From NCBI GenBank assembly GCA_963800975.1, contig CAWDDB010000021.1, positions 62,001 through 126,000 on the forward strand: DNA of 64,000 nt. Direction: 5' to 3'. The notes under the pieces were generated by a model that had not been told where the DNA came from, did no database searches, and saw only the letters and a list, made by a program, of their open reading frames with translations. A program made the position numbers and the translations under genes. The stretch comes from JALYGY01 sp963800975 (GTDB lineage Bacteria; Actinomycetota; Rubrobacteria; Rubrobacterales; Rubrobacteraceae). This document shows positions 34,354 to 42,126 of the stretch, one piece after another (positions within the stretch are counted from its first letter, which is position 1; each line of letters opens with the position of its first letter).

Positions 34354-35367
34354 GTGTCTGAGGTAGGCAAGAGGAGGGAGGCCAACCTCCCCGAAACCAA
34401 AGAGGCCGCCATCGAGCAGCTCGAGCAGGCGCGCAGGCGGCTCGTGAGACGCAACAAGGAGATCACCGCGCTGCGGACCAGGCTCGCCGCGACGTCGGCG
34501 GGCGACGACGACGCGCGGGCCGAGAACATCGTCTGGGTGTTCTGCACGGGGAGGAGCGGCAGCACCTGGATCGCCTCCATGATGGGGGACCTGGAGGGCC
34601 ACGCCATGTGGAACGAGCCGCTGGTGGGGGCACTCTTCGGCAACTTCTATTACGGAAGGGCCGGGCACAAAAAGGGCGGCGCGGGCATCCTGGGAGACCC
34701 TTACAAGGAGGTGTGGCTGAGGTCCATCCGGTCCATCGTGCTGGACGGCGCCACGGCACGCTACCCCGAGATCCTCGAGGGCACGCGCGTGGTGATCAAA
34801 GAGCCGCACGGCTCGATGGGCGCGCCGCTCCTGGGCGAAGCCCTCCCCGAGAGCCGCGTCGTCTTCCTTGTGCGCGATCCCAGGGACGTGGTGTCTTCGG
34901 CGCTCGACGCGCACAGGGAGGGAAGCTGGACCTCCAAGCACAGGAGGTGGGGGGGCAACAAGCCGCTGACCGAGGCCGACACGAACCCCGACAGTTTCGT
35001 GAGGAAGCGGGCCGAGGTGTACGAGCGAGACATCGCCAGCTCCAAGGAGGCATACGACGCCCACGAAGGTCCCAAGGTGCTGGTGCGCTACGAGGACCTG
35101 AGGGCCGACACCCTCGCCGAGATGAGGCGCGTCTACTCAGAGCTCGGGATGGCGGCTGAGGAGGGGGAGCTGGCCCGGGTGGTGGAGGAGCACTCCTGGG
35201 AGAACATCCCGGAGGAGAAGAAGGGGGAGGGCAAGTTCTACCGCAAGGCCACTCCCCAGGGGTGGAGGGAGGACCTCACCCCCAGGCAGGTCGAGATAGT
35301 GGGAGAGGTCGCCGGTCCCCTGCTCGACGCGTTCTATCCTGATTGGAAGAGCAGCGCCCTTGCTTGA
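34354..35367 (+). CDS. PAPS-dependent sulfotransferase, class A
   Basis: 337 aa from a GTG at 34354, chosen for its ribosome site (ggaggacggag); a GTG at 34312 sits too close to its purine run. The coiled-coil tag is divergent (RRNKEITALRTRL). The P-loop is CTGRSGSTW with Cys in place of the usual Gly, and the middle block is KEPHGSMGA rather than KEPNGS. The 3'-phosphate site is RDPRDVVSS. These changes may reflect a different acceptor. Bases 35040-35256 duplicate 31787-32003 exactly. Confidence 0.88.
   Translation: MSEVGKRREANLPETKEAAIEQLEQARRRLVRRNKEITALRTRLAATSAGDDDARAENIVWVFCTGRSGSTWIASMMGDLEGHAMWNEPLVGALFGNFYYGRAGHKKGGAGILGDPYKEVWLRSIRSIVLDGATARYPEILEGTRVVIKEPHGSMGAPLLGEALPESRVVFLVRDPRDVVSSALDAHREGSWTSKHRRWGGNKPLTEADTNPDSFVRKRAEVYERDIASSKEAYDAHEGPKVLVRYEDLRADTLAEMRRVYSELGMAAEEGELARVVEEHSWENIPEEKKGEGKFYRKATPQGWREDLTPRQVEIVGEVAGPLLDAFYPDWKSSALA
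35040..35256 (+). repeat. 217-bp exact repeat, copy 2
   Basis: Identical to 31787-32003 in the same orientation. The copies are 3,253 bp apart. Confidence 0.85.
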
Positions 35368-35376
35368 GGAGAAGGC

Positions 35377-36486
35377 TTGGATCAGGAGACGCTAGCCCGG
35401 AAGAACCGGAGGCTGAGGAGGCTCAGGGAGCGGCTGGAAGAGAAGGACCGGGAGCTCGCGCGGCTGCAGGATCAGCTGGCGTGGGACCGGAGCGCCACCC
35501 GCGCCCAGGACTTCTCGTACGAGAACGAGCCGGTGTTTTTCGTGGTGGGACGCGCCAAGTCCGGCACCTCGTGGTTGATGAGGTTGTTGAACGCCCACCC
35601 GGAGATACTGTGCAGGGGCGAGGGCCGCTTTTTCGGCCGCGACTTTTTTCGGGAGCACTACGGGGAGCAAGACAGGATCCAGCCAAGCTCCCTGTACAGG
35701 GCTTTTCTCGAGGCCGAGTACCTCAAAGCCTGGATAGAGCGATCGGTCTGGACCAGGAAAGACGACGCGGAGGAGCACCTGGCCAACCTCACCAGGCTGG
35801 CCACCCACTACTTCCTGACCCAGCGGCTGGCAAGGAGCGGCAAGCGGATCGTCGGGGACAAGACCCCGCTGGTCAGCGCCGGCATCATAGGCGAGATGGC
35901 CGAGATCTACCCCGAGGCGAAGGTGATCCAGATAATCCGCGACGGCAGGGATACCGCCATCTCCATGGTCCACCACAGGTGGAACCACGCGAGCGACGAG
36001 GGCGGCATCTACGACCTGAACCCAGAAGAGATGCGCAGGCGCGAGGCCTACCGCGGGGGCTCCGGGGGTACGACCAGGACCGGGGAAGGGCTGTTCACCG
36101 AGACGATGCTGGGAAGCATGGCCAGGGGCTGGCGGGAGCAGATAACGAGGTCGAGGGGGGACGGCCAGACCCTGCTAGGCGCCAACTACGCGGAGGTCAG
36201 GTACGAAGACCTCCTAGAGCACCCGGAGGCCGAGACCGAGCGCCTGCTGGGGTTCCTCGGCGCCGAGGCCGGCGAGGAGGTCGTGCGGGAGTGCGTGCGC
36301 GCGGCCAGCTTCGAGGCCTGGACCGAGGGCAGGGAGCGGGGAGAGGAAGACCCCTCATCCTTCTTCAGGAAGGGCGTCGCTGGTGACTGGAAGGCCGTCT
36401 TCACCGAGCGCGACAAGGAGATCTTCAAGGAGGAGGCGGGCGACCTCTTGGTGAAGCTCGGCTACGAGAAGGACGAAGATTGGTAG
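35377..36486 (+). CDS. PAPS-dependent sulfotransferase, class B
   Basis: 369 aa from a TTG 9 bp after the preceding stop. The protein begins almost directly with a coiled coil (LEEKDRELARLQDQ, residues about 19-32). PAPS loops are RAKSGTSW near 59 and RDGRDTAIS near 189, and FFRKGVAGDWK is near the end. The final 20 residues are nearly the same as in the next gene, pointing to recent duplication or conversion. It is part of the six-gene sulfotransferase array. Confidence 0.9.
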   Translation: MDQETLARKNRRLRRLRERLEEKDRELARLQDQLAWDRSATRAQDFSYENEPVFFVVGRAKSGTSWLMRLLNAHPEILCRGEGRFFGRDFFREHYGEQDRIQPSSLYRAFLEAEYLKAWIERSVWTRKDDAEEHLANLTRLATHYFLTQRLARSGKRIVGDKTPLVSAGIIGEMAEIYPEAKVIQIIRDGRDTAISMVHHRWNHASDEGGIYDLNPEEMRRREAYRGGSGGTTRTGEGLFTETMLGSMARGWREQITRSRGDGQTLLGANYAEVRYEDLLEHPEAETERLLGFLGAEAGEEVVRECVRAASFEAWTEGRERGEEDPSSFFRKGVAGDWKAVFTERDKEIFKEEAGDLLVKLGYEKDEDW

Positions 36487-36502
36487 ACCGCGAGGGCAAT
36501 TT

Positions 36503-37693
36503 ATGCTGACGAGGATTCAGGCTCTCACCGGCAGGCTCAGGTCCCTCGCGAAGGGAGGAGACGCGCCCGCATCGGGTGAGGACCTGAAGCGGGCCCGGGA
36601 GCTGCTGGCCGAGAAGAGCGCGCGGCTCAAGAGGCTCAGGGGGCAGCTGGAGAAGAGGGACGAGGAGCTGGTCGCGCTGCGGGCGCAGCTCAACCGGGTC
36701 GCGGGCCTCGGAGACGCGGCCGGCGCGCCAGACGGAGGCATGCCCGTCTTCTTTGTCGTCGGCTTTGCGAAGTCGGGCACGTCCTGGCTCAGGAAGACGC
36801 TGGACTTCCACCCCGAGATCCTGTGCAAGGGGGAGGGCATATTCTTCGGGCGCGGCCCGGATCTCGGCGCCCGAAAGGGCCTGATCACGCCGACCTCCCT
36901 CTACGGGGCACTCGCCGACTCGGAGAACCTGCGGGGCTGGCTCGAGAGGGCGGCGTGGACGAGGGGCGACGACGTCGAGGAACACGTCACCAACCTGACC
37001 CACGGCGCTATCGCGTACGCTCTGCGCCAGAAGCTCGTAAAGACCGGCAAGAGGATCGTCGGGGACAAGACGCCCTTCGTCACCGACCAGTGCATCGAGG
37101 AGATCAAGCTGATCTACCCCGAGGCGAAGGTGATCCACATTATCCGCGACGGCAGGGACGTTGCGGTCTCCGCCGTGCACCACATGTGGAACCACGCCGT
37201 GGACGCCGGTGGGCACCTCACGGTGAGACCCGAGGAGGTGGCGACGCGCGACGACTACCGGGCCGACCCCGAGGCCTTCCTGGCGGCCGGCAGAAGCATC
37301 TTCGACGAAGATCGCCTCAGAAACGGCTTCGCAAAATCCTGGCGGAGGATGACCGCGCGGGCCGTCGAGGACGGGCCGGCGCTGCTGGGGGAGAACTACG
37401 CCGAGGTGCGATACGAAGACCTCCTGGAGCGACCCGAGGAGGAGGTCAGCCGACTCGTGCGCTTCCTGGGCGCGGACGACACGGGCGAGGCCGTGCGCCG
37501 GTGCGTCGAAGGGGCAAGCTTCGAGCAGACGGCCAAGCGGAGCAGAGGGGAGGAGGACTCGACCTCTTTTTTGAGGAAGGGCGTCGCCGGTGACTGGAAG
37601 ACCGTCTTCACCGAGCGCGACAACGAGATCTTCAAGGAGGAGGCGGGCGACCTCCTGGTGAAGCTCGGCTACGAGAAGGACGTGGGCTGGTAG
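36503..37693 (+). CDS. PAPS-dependent sulfotransferase, class B
   Basis: 396 aa from an ATG at 36503, the last gene of the array. The coiled-coil region is longer than in its neighbours and contains LEKRDEELVALRAQ near residue 50. PAPS loops are FAKSGTSW near 88 and RDGRDVAVS near 216. The C-terminal motif is FLRKGVAGDWK, with Leu replacing the usual second Phe. The conserved GDKTPFVT and HHMWNHAVDAGG blocks are present. A promoter for the next gene follows 20 bp after the stop. Confidence 0.9.
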   Translation: MLTRIQALTGRLRSLAKGGDAPASGEDLKRARELLAEKSARLKRLRGQLEKRDEELVALRAQLNRVAGLGDAAGAPDGGMPVFFVVGFAKSGTSWLRKTLDFHPEILCKGEGIFFGRGPDLGARKGLITPTSLYGALADSENLRGWLERAAWTRGDDVEEHVTNLTHGAIAYALRQKLVKTGKRIVGDKTPFVTDQCIEEIKLIYPEAKVIHIIRDGRDVAVSAVHHMWNHAVDAGGHLTVRPEEVATRDDYRADPEAFLAAGRSIFDEDRLRNGFAKSWRRMTARAVEDGPALLGENYAEVRYEDLLERPEEEVSRLVRFLGADDTGEAVRRCVEGASFEQTAKRSRGEEDSTSFLRKGVAGDWKTVFTERDNEIFKEEAGDLLVKLGYEKDVGW

Positions 37694-37712
37694 CAGCCAC
37701 GCCCCAGAGGGT

Positions 37713-37741
37713 CTGACACGGGCCGCGATTCCACGTAGAAT
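37713..37741 (+). promoter_or_regulatory. Strong sigma-70-type promoter
   Basis: ctgaca (37713-37718), a 17-base spacer and tagaat (37736-37741) each differ from consensus at one base. It lies 48 bases before the Tat-exported hydrolase-like gene, marking the start of the extracellular remodelling segment. Confidence 0.65.
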
Positions 37742-37789
37742 CAAGAACAGGTAGAAGGTAGGCAAGTCCAACCGGGTCCGATCAGAGGC

Positions 37790-39985
37790 ATGTCTTTGCG
37801 CCAGGATGACACCGATCGAGAGCAAGTAGCGGGTCGCGGGCTTACGCGACGAGATTTCCTGCTTGCTAGCATGGGACTCGGCGCCGGTTTGTTGGTCCTT
37901 GGGCCGGCCGGCTGTGCCTCGGCCTCGCCGCTCGATCCTGGTGGCCCCGGCGGCTACCCGAAGGCCCTCTCCTTCCGTCAGCCGGAGTGGGATTTCCGCA
38001 CCGGCGACGTCTCCTACGAGGACTGGGAGAGCAGGTACCTGCCGCTCGAGGGCATCGTGGGCAAGGTGCTCAACGACGCGCACTACTACGCCGACAGGCC
38101 CAACCTCGAGTACTTCCTGCGCTACAAGAACCAGAACCCCTCGAAGATGGTCCTGCTGCACTACAACGGCACGGGCCGTCGCGCCACGGACGGGGCCACC
38201 GATTTCTTCCCGGGACACTGGCTCTACTACGAGGGGACCACGTTGCTCGGGCCCATCGGCCCGAGAGCCACGGTGCTGAGCGTGGCCGACACCTCCGTGT
38301 TCAACGCGAGGAGATCCATGGGCATCCCGGACGACATCGCGATCACGCGCGTCGACGCGCGCGGGAGGCCGATGTGGGGGACCGCCGAGCACGTGAGGCT
38401 CGAGAGGATCAACAGGCGCGACAACACCATAACCGTCAGGCGAGGCCTCTACGGCTCGCGCAAGGGGAACTTCGCCCGCGGCTCCTACCTCGCCGCCCAC
38501 GTGACCACGGGTCCCTACCGGTTCAACGACGCGCCCCAGAACAACATACCCCTCTGGAGCTACAACTTCTCCTCCGAGTGCCCGCTCGACCCCCGCGGAC
38601 GCAACTGCGGGGACGCCCTGGCGGAGTACCTGAAAGGAAAGCTCGGGCCAGGGGGAGAGCTCGAGCCCTTCGACGGCATAATCTTCGACGTTCTCAGCTT
38701 TATCGTCAGGTTCGGGCGGCCGGTGCAGAACGTCGACGCGAACGCGGACGGCAGGGCGGACAGGGGCGTGATCGGCGGCGTCAACACGGTCGGGGTCGGG
38801 GTCAACCGCTTCCTCAAGACCCTGCGCGAACGGCTGCCAGACAAGGTGCTCCTGGCGGACGGGCACGTGCCGAACGAGTCGCAGCGTGGCTTCGGGCACC
38901 TGAACGGCATGGAGAGCGAGGGCTACCCGGACAAGTACGACATCGGCTTGGATCACCTTTCCAGGGGCGAGAACATGTTCGACTACTGGAGGCAAAACGG
39001 CGCCTCCCCGACTTTCAACTTCGCGAACTTCAGGTACAAGCAGAAGGATCCCGCGAGGTGGAGGAACACCTTCCAGGAGCCGAACCTGAGCGAGGACAAG
39101 AGCTACGAGAAGATGCGCCTCGCCCTCGCCTCTTCCCTCTTCACCGACACCGCCTTTGCCTACGGCGGGGTAGAAGCGGTTCCGCCCGAGGTAACCTGGA
39201 GGGATGCCCCCGGAGGCGAGACCCGGGTGAGGGTCTTCGACGAGCTGTGGAAGGGCACGGAGCAGGTGCCCCGCTGGCTCGGCCAACCCGCGGGGGAAGC
39301 CGTCCACCTGGCCGCGGATGCCCCCGACCTCTTCGAAGGCGGGGGGAAGTCTTGGTCCGAGGCGTTCGTCCGGCGATTCGAGGGAGAGCAGCTCGACTTC
39401 TCGCGCACCGACGCAGGCCCGTACATGGTCATAAGGTCCACGGGACCCACCAAGCCTCAGTGGATGGAGTTCGCCCTACCGGGCATCGAAGTACCGAACG
39501 ATGACCTCTTCGTCACCCTGCGCCTGAGGGCGGAGCCCCTGGAGGACTTCCCCGCCTCCGTCCCCCGACGCGTGGACGTCTACGCCGTGCTTGCCGGGGA
39601 CGCCCCGGTGCGGCAGAACCAGGAGTTCACCTGGGTCGGTCCCGACCCCTTCGAGGCCTCGTTCTACTTCCAGGACGTCGGACCGGGGAGGGTGAGCATC
39701 CGCTTCGAGGTCGAAGGCCGGGGGCGCGTGTACTTCGAGAGGATGACGGCCCACTCGGCGGCGGACGGGCGCTACAGGGAGTACGAGGGCGGCATCGTCT
39801 TCGCCAACCCCTCGACGCGCCCCTACACCTTCGAGTTGGCCACGCTGTTCCCCGAAGCGGATCTGCAACGCATCCAGGGCTCGCCCAACCAGGACCCCGA
39901 CTTCAACAACGGTGATGCGCTGGGGAACCAGGTGACCCTCTCGCCCAGGAACGGCCTGTTCGTGGCGAGGACCGGAGGCGGGTAG
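37790..39985 (+). CDS. Tat-exported glycoside-hydrolase-like protein
   Basis: 731 aa. A Tat signal (LTRRDFLLAS near residue 24) leads to a cysteine (AGCAS) that could be lipidated. The central part, residues about 60-440, has the look of a TIM-barrel hydrolase of the putative GHL-type families: VLLHYNGTGR, FDGIIFDVLSF, LLADGHVPN and NGMESEGY, each ending a predicted strand with acidic or polar residues. The C-terminal 220 residues are beta-rich and end with the block NPSTRPYTFEL. Two broken paralogues (42127-44398 and 56656-58947) and a signal-only remnant (40001-40162) are nearby, each next to a sulfatase gene. Catalysis is inferred from fold cues only. Confidence 0.65.
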   Translation: MSLRQDDTDREQVAGRGLTRRDFLLASMGLGAGLLVLGPAGCASASPLDPGGPGGYPKALSFRQPEWDFRTGDVSYEDWESRYLPLEGIVGKVLNDAHYYADRPNLEYFLRYKNQNPSKMVLLHYNGTGRRATDGATDFFPGHWLYYEGTTLLGPIGPRATVLSVADTSVFNARRSMGIPDDIAITRVDARGRPMWGTAEHVRLERINRRDNTITVRRGLYGSRKGNFARGSYLAAHVTTGPYRFNDAPQNNIPLWSYNFSSECPLDPRGRNCGDALAEYLKGKLGPGGELEPFDGIIFDVLSFIVRFGRPVQNVDANADGRADRGVIGGVNTVGVGVNRFLKTLRERLPDKVLLADGHVPNESQRGFGHLNGMESEGYPDKYDIGLDHLSRGENMFDYWRQNGASPTFNFANFRYKQKDPARWRNTFQEPNLSEDKSYEKMRLALASSLFTDTAFAYGGVEAVPPEVTWRDAPGGETRVRVFDELWKGTEQVPRWLGQPAGEAVHLAADAPDLFEGGGKSWSEAFVRRFEGEQLDFSRTDAGPYMVIRSTGPTKPQWMEFALPGIEVPNDDLFVTLRLRAEPLEDFPASVPRRVDVYAVLAGDAPVRQNQEFTWVGPDPFEASFYFQDVGPGRVSIRFEVEGRGRVYFERMTAHSAADGRYREYEGGIVFANPSTRPYTFELATLFPEADLQRIQGSPNQDPDFNNGDALGNQVTLSPRNGLFVARTGGG

Positions 39986-40000
39986 GCGGCTGTCCCGGAG

Positions 40001-40162
40001 ATGACACAGGTGAGCCAGAAAAGCGCTGAAGGAAAACGCAACCTGCGTGGACATGATCCGGCGCGGTCGCTCAGCAGGCGCGATTTCTTGCTCGCCGGAG
40101 CCGGAGCGGGGCTCTTCGTCCTCGGGTTGGGGACCGTAGCCGCTCATGACGTTCTACTCTAG
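40001..40162 (+). pseudogene. Tat signal peptide remnant of a hydrolase paralogue
   Basis: A 53-codon frame from an ATG at 40001 encodes a basic leader and SLSRRDFLLAGAGAGLFVLG, then stops after AAHDVLL. The signal part closely matches the paralogue beginning at 42127 (RREFLLAGAGAGLFVFGLGG), including base-level similarity. The remaining 700 residues are missing, so this looks like the 5' stub of a fourth family member, cut off where a lower-GC segment with a sulfatase begins. A tiny functional Tat peptide is much less likely. Confidence 0.7.
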
Positions 40163-40486
40163 TTCCGGTTCTTCGCGGCAGGCCCAGGTACTGGGCGAGA
40201 ATAGAGACATGCCAATAAACCGTTGGAGAAAACGACCCTTGCTAGCGAGCTAGCGACTCGTCCCCGCCCCCAGTCAAGGAAAAACTCAGAGTCTGGCAAC
40301 ACATAGCAGGGTAAGCAGCGCGGGCTACGCGAAAGCCCCGAAGGCCTGTCCGATTGCGGGCATGAGCAATACGCTAGACATCGCCAAGATGCGTCTGCTG
40401 TGGCGAAAGAGTACACTGGGCATGTTACACAAAGTGGGAAATGGAGATACCTCGTCTCGTGTGGCGTACGATGAAGGGGCTAGAAG
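40163..40486. other. 324-bp lower-GC intergenic segment
   Basis: No gene or RNA is recognisable. Base composition falls to about 50 % G+C in places, far below the neighbours. A perfect inverted repeat gctagc-ga-gctagc lies at 40241-40254. The segment joins a truncated Tat gene to a sulfatase of unusual composition and could be the edge of an inserted piece. Confidence 0.5.
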
Positions 40487-41905
40487 ATGCCTAGGCAAGG
40501 CAGCAGAGGTTTCAGCGCAAAAGCCATGTTTCTTGCCTTTGGCATCATCACGCTAGGCCTGCTGTCGCCAGCTGCCTCAGCGCCTCCGGACGCTGAGGCA
40601 GCTGAGGCCAGACCCAATATCCTCTTCATACTCACCGACGACCTGGACGCAAGATCCGACACGCGCATGGACAACTTGCGCGCACTGGTGAAGCTGCGAG
40701 GCATCACCTTCAGGAACGCCTTCGTTACCACCTCCCAGTGCTGTCCCTCCAGGGCCTCGATACTGACCGGAAAGTACGCACACAACCACGGAGTCCTCTT
40801 TAACCGGAACGCTGACAGTAGGCTTCGCTCCAGCGGCCAGGACGGGGCCACGGTGGCGACCTGGCTAAATAGACAGGGCTACAAGACCATCTTCATTGGC
40901 AAGTACATGAACAGCTACAACAGCACCTACGTACCCCCGGGATGGGACACGTGGGAGGCTCAGGCAGGATCCAATTACAGACTGAACGTGAACGGGACCA
41001 TCCGAACCTTCGACTCGAGGCAACATGTGACCGATTTGCTCAGTGATCGGGCGGTAAGGTACATACGCAACGCCGACAAGGGAGGACCATTCTTCATGCA
41101 CCTGTCGGTGAACGCCCCTCATGCCCCGGATGACGGCGCACCTCGCCACGAGACCAGGTACACAGGCGTCAAGTTGCCTCGGCCCCCCAACTTCAACGAG
41201 AAGGACGTTTCGGACAAGCCGTCTTACATACGCAACCTGGGACGCCTGGGCCCCTCAGAGATCGTTAGTGCGACCCGGCAGCACCGCGATCGCTTGCGCT
41301 CGATGCTATCCGTGGACGACATGGTAGGGCGCTTGATCAGTGAGTTGCACCAGAACGGTGAGCTGGCGAACACTTTCATCGTGTTTAGCTCCGACAACGG
41401 ATACCACCTGGGTCATCATCGCCTGAAGAACGGCAAGGGCAGGGCCTACGAGGAGGACGTAAGAATTCCCCTGTACGTCCGCGGACCCCGTGTGCCTACT
41501 GGCCGCACGCTCAATCACACGGTGCTCAACCTGGACTTTGGCCCTACCTTCGCGGAGATGGGCGGAGCGGAGGCACCGCCTGTGGTAGACGGACGCTCCT
41601 TCGTTCCCCTTCTACGCGGTTCAAACATTCCGGACTCACTCTCCTGGCGCGAGTCTTTTCTGGTTGAGTACTTTCACAGCCGCACCTACAAAGCGCTGCG
41701 CACATCACGATACAGTTACGTGGAGTACGACAACGGACAAAGGGAACTGTACGATCTGCAGAACGACCCGTACCAGCTAAGGAGCCTGCACGCCTCGCAG
41801 GTGCACCAGGCGCTCATGGACAGCTTCCATTCGCGCCTGATGGCCCTCAAGGAGTGCTCGGGTCACCGGTCATGCCAGGTGGCAGAAAGCGCGCCCACCT
41901 CGTGA
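40487..41905 (+). CDS. Secreted type I sulfatase of lower GC content
   Basis: 472 aa from an ATG with ribosome site aagggg. The signal peptide is at residues 10-35. The metal site is ILTDDLDA, the formylglycine site CCPSRA is followed by ILTGKYAHN near residue 80, and later come FSSDNGYHLGHHR and the C-terminal cysteine pair CSGHRSC. The gene uses A/T-ending codons more than neighbours and samples near 58 % G+C where flanking genes reach about 75 %. With the lower-GC gap before it, this suggests separate acquisition. It carries all active-site blocks and should be functional if formylglycine is made. Confidence 0.92.
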   Translation: MPRQGSRGFSAKAMFLAFGIITLGLLSPAASAPPDAEAAEARPNILFILTDDLDARSDTRMDNLRALVKLRGITFRNAFVTTSQCCPSRASILTGKYAHNHGVLFNRNADSRLRSSGQDGATVATWLNRQGYKTIFIGKYMNSYNSTYVPPGWDTWEAQAGSNYRLNVNGTIRTFDSRQHVTDLLSDRAVRYIRNADKGGPFFMHLSVNAPHAPDDGAPRHETRYTGVKLPRPPNFNEKDVSDKPSYIRNLGRLGPSEIVSATRQHRDRLRSMLSVDDMVGRLISELHQNGELANTFIVFSSDNGYHLGHHRLKNGKGRAYEEDVRIPLYVRGPRVPTGRTLNHTVLNLDFGPTFAEMGGAEAPPVVDGRSFVPLLRGSNIPDSLSWRESFLVEYFHSRTYKALRTSRYSYVEYDNGQRELYDLQNDPYQLRSLHASQVHQALMDSFHSRLMALKECSGHRSCQVAESAPTS

Positions 41906-42126
41906 GCGCTGGGCTTGCTGCGTGAGGGCTGCGCGTCGCCGACCACGGATCAGCGGCGCGTGAGGCGGCCTCAGAACGGCAACGGGGAGAACGGCGTGCG
42001 TTGCTAATTGGACTCCTCCTACGAGCGTCGCGCGCCTTCGCCGCAAGATGAGATCGCGTACGCGCACGCTGTTCTGCCCAGGTCCCAGCTTTCCGCGGCG
42101 ATCCCAGGCGCTAGGAGAGGATTGAG

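Noticed and set aside
40163..40486. Possible tRNA or small RNA in the lower-GC gap
   Set aside because: No cloverleaf or T-loop consensus could be drawn, and the only hairpin is a 6-bp palindrome.
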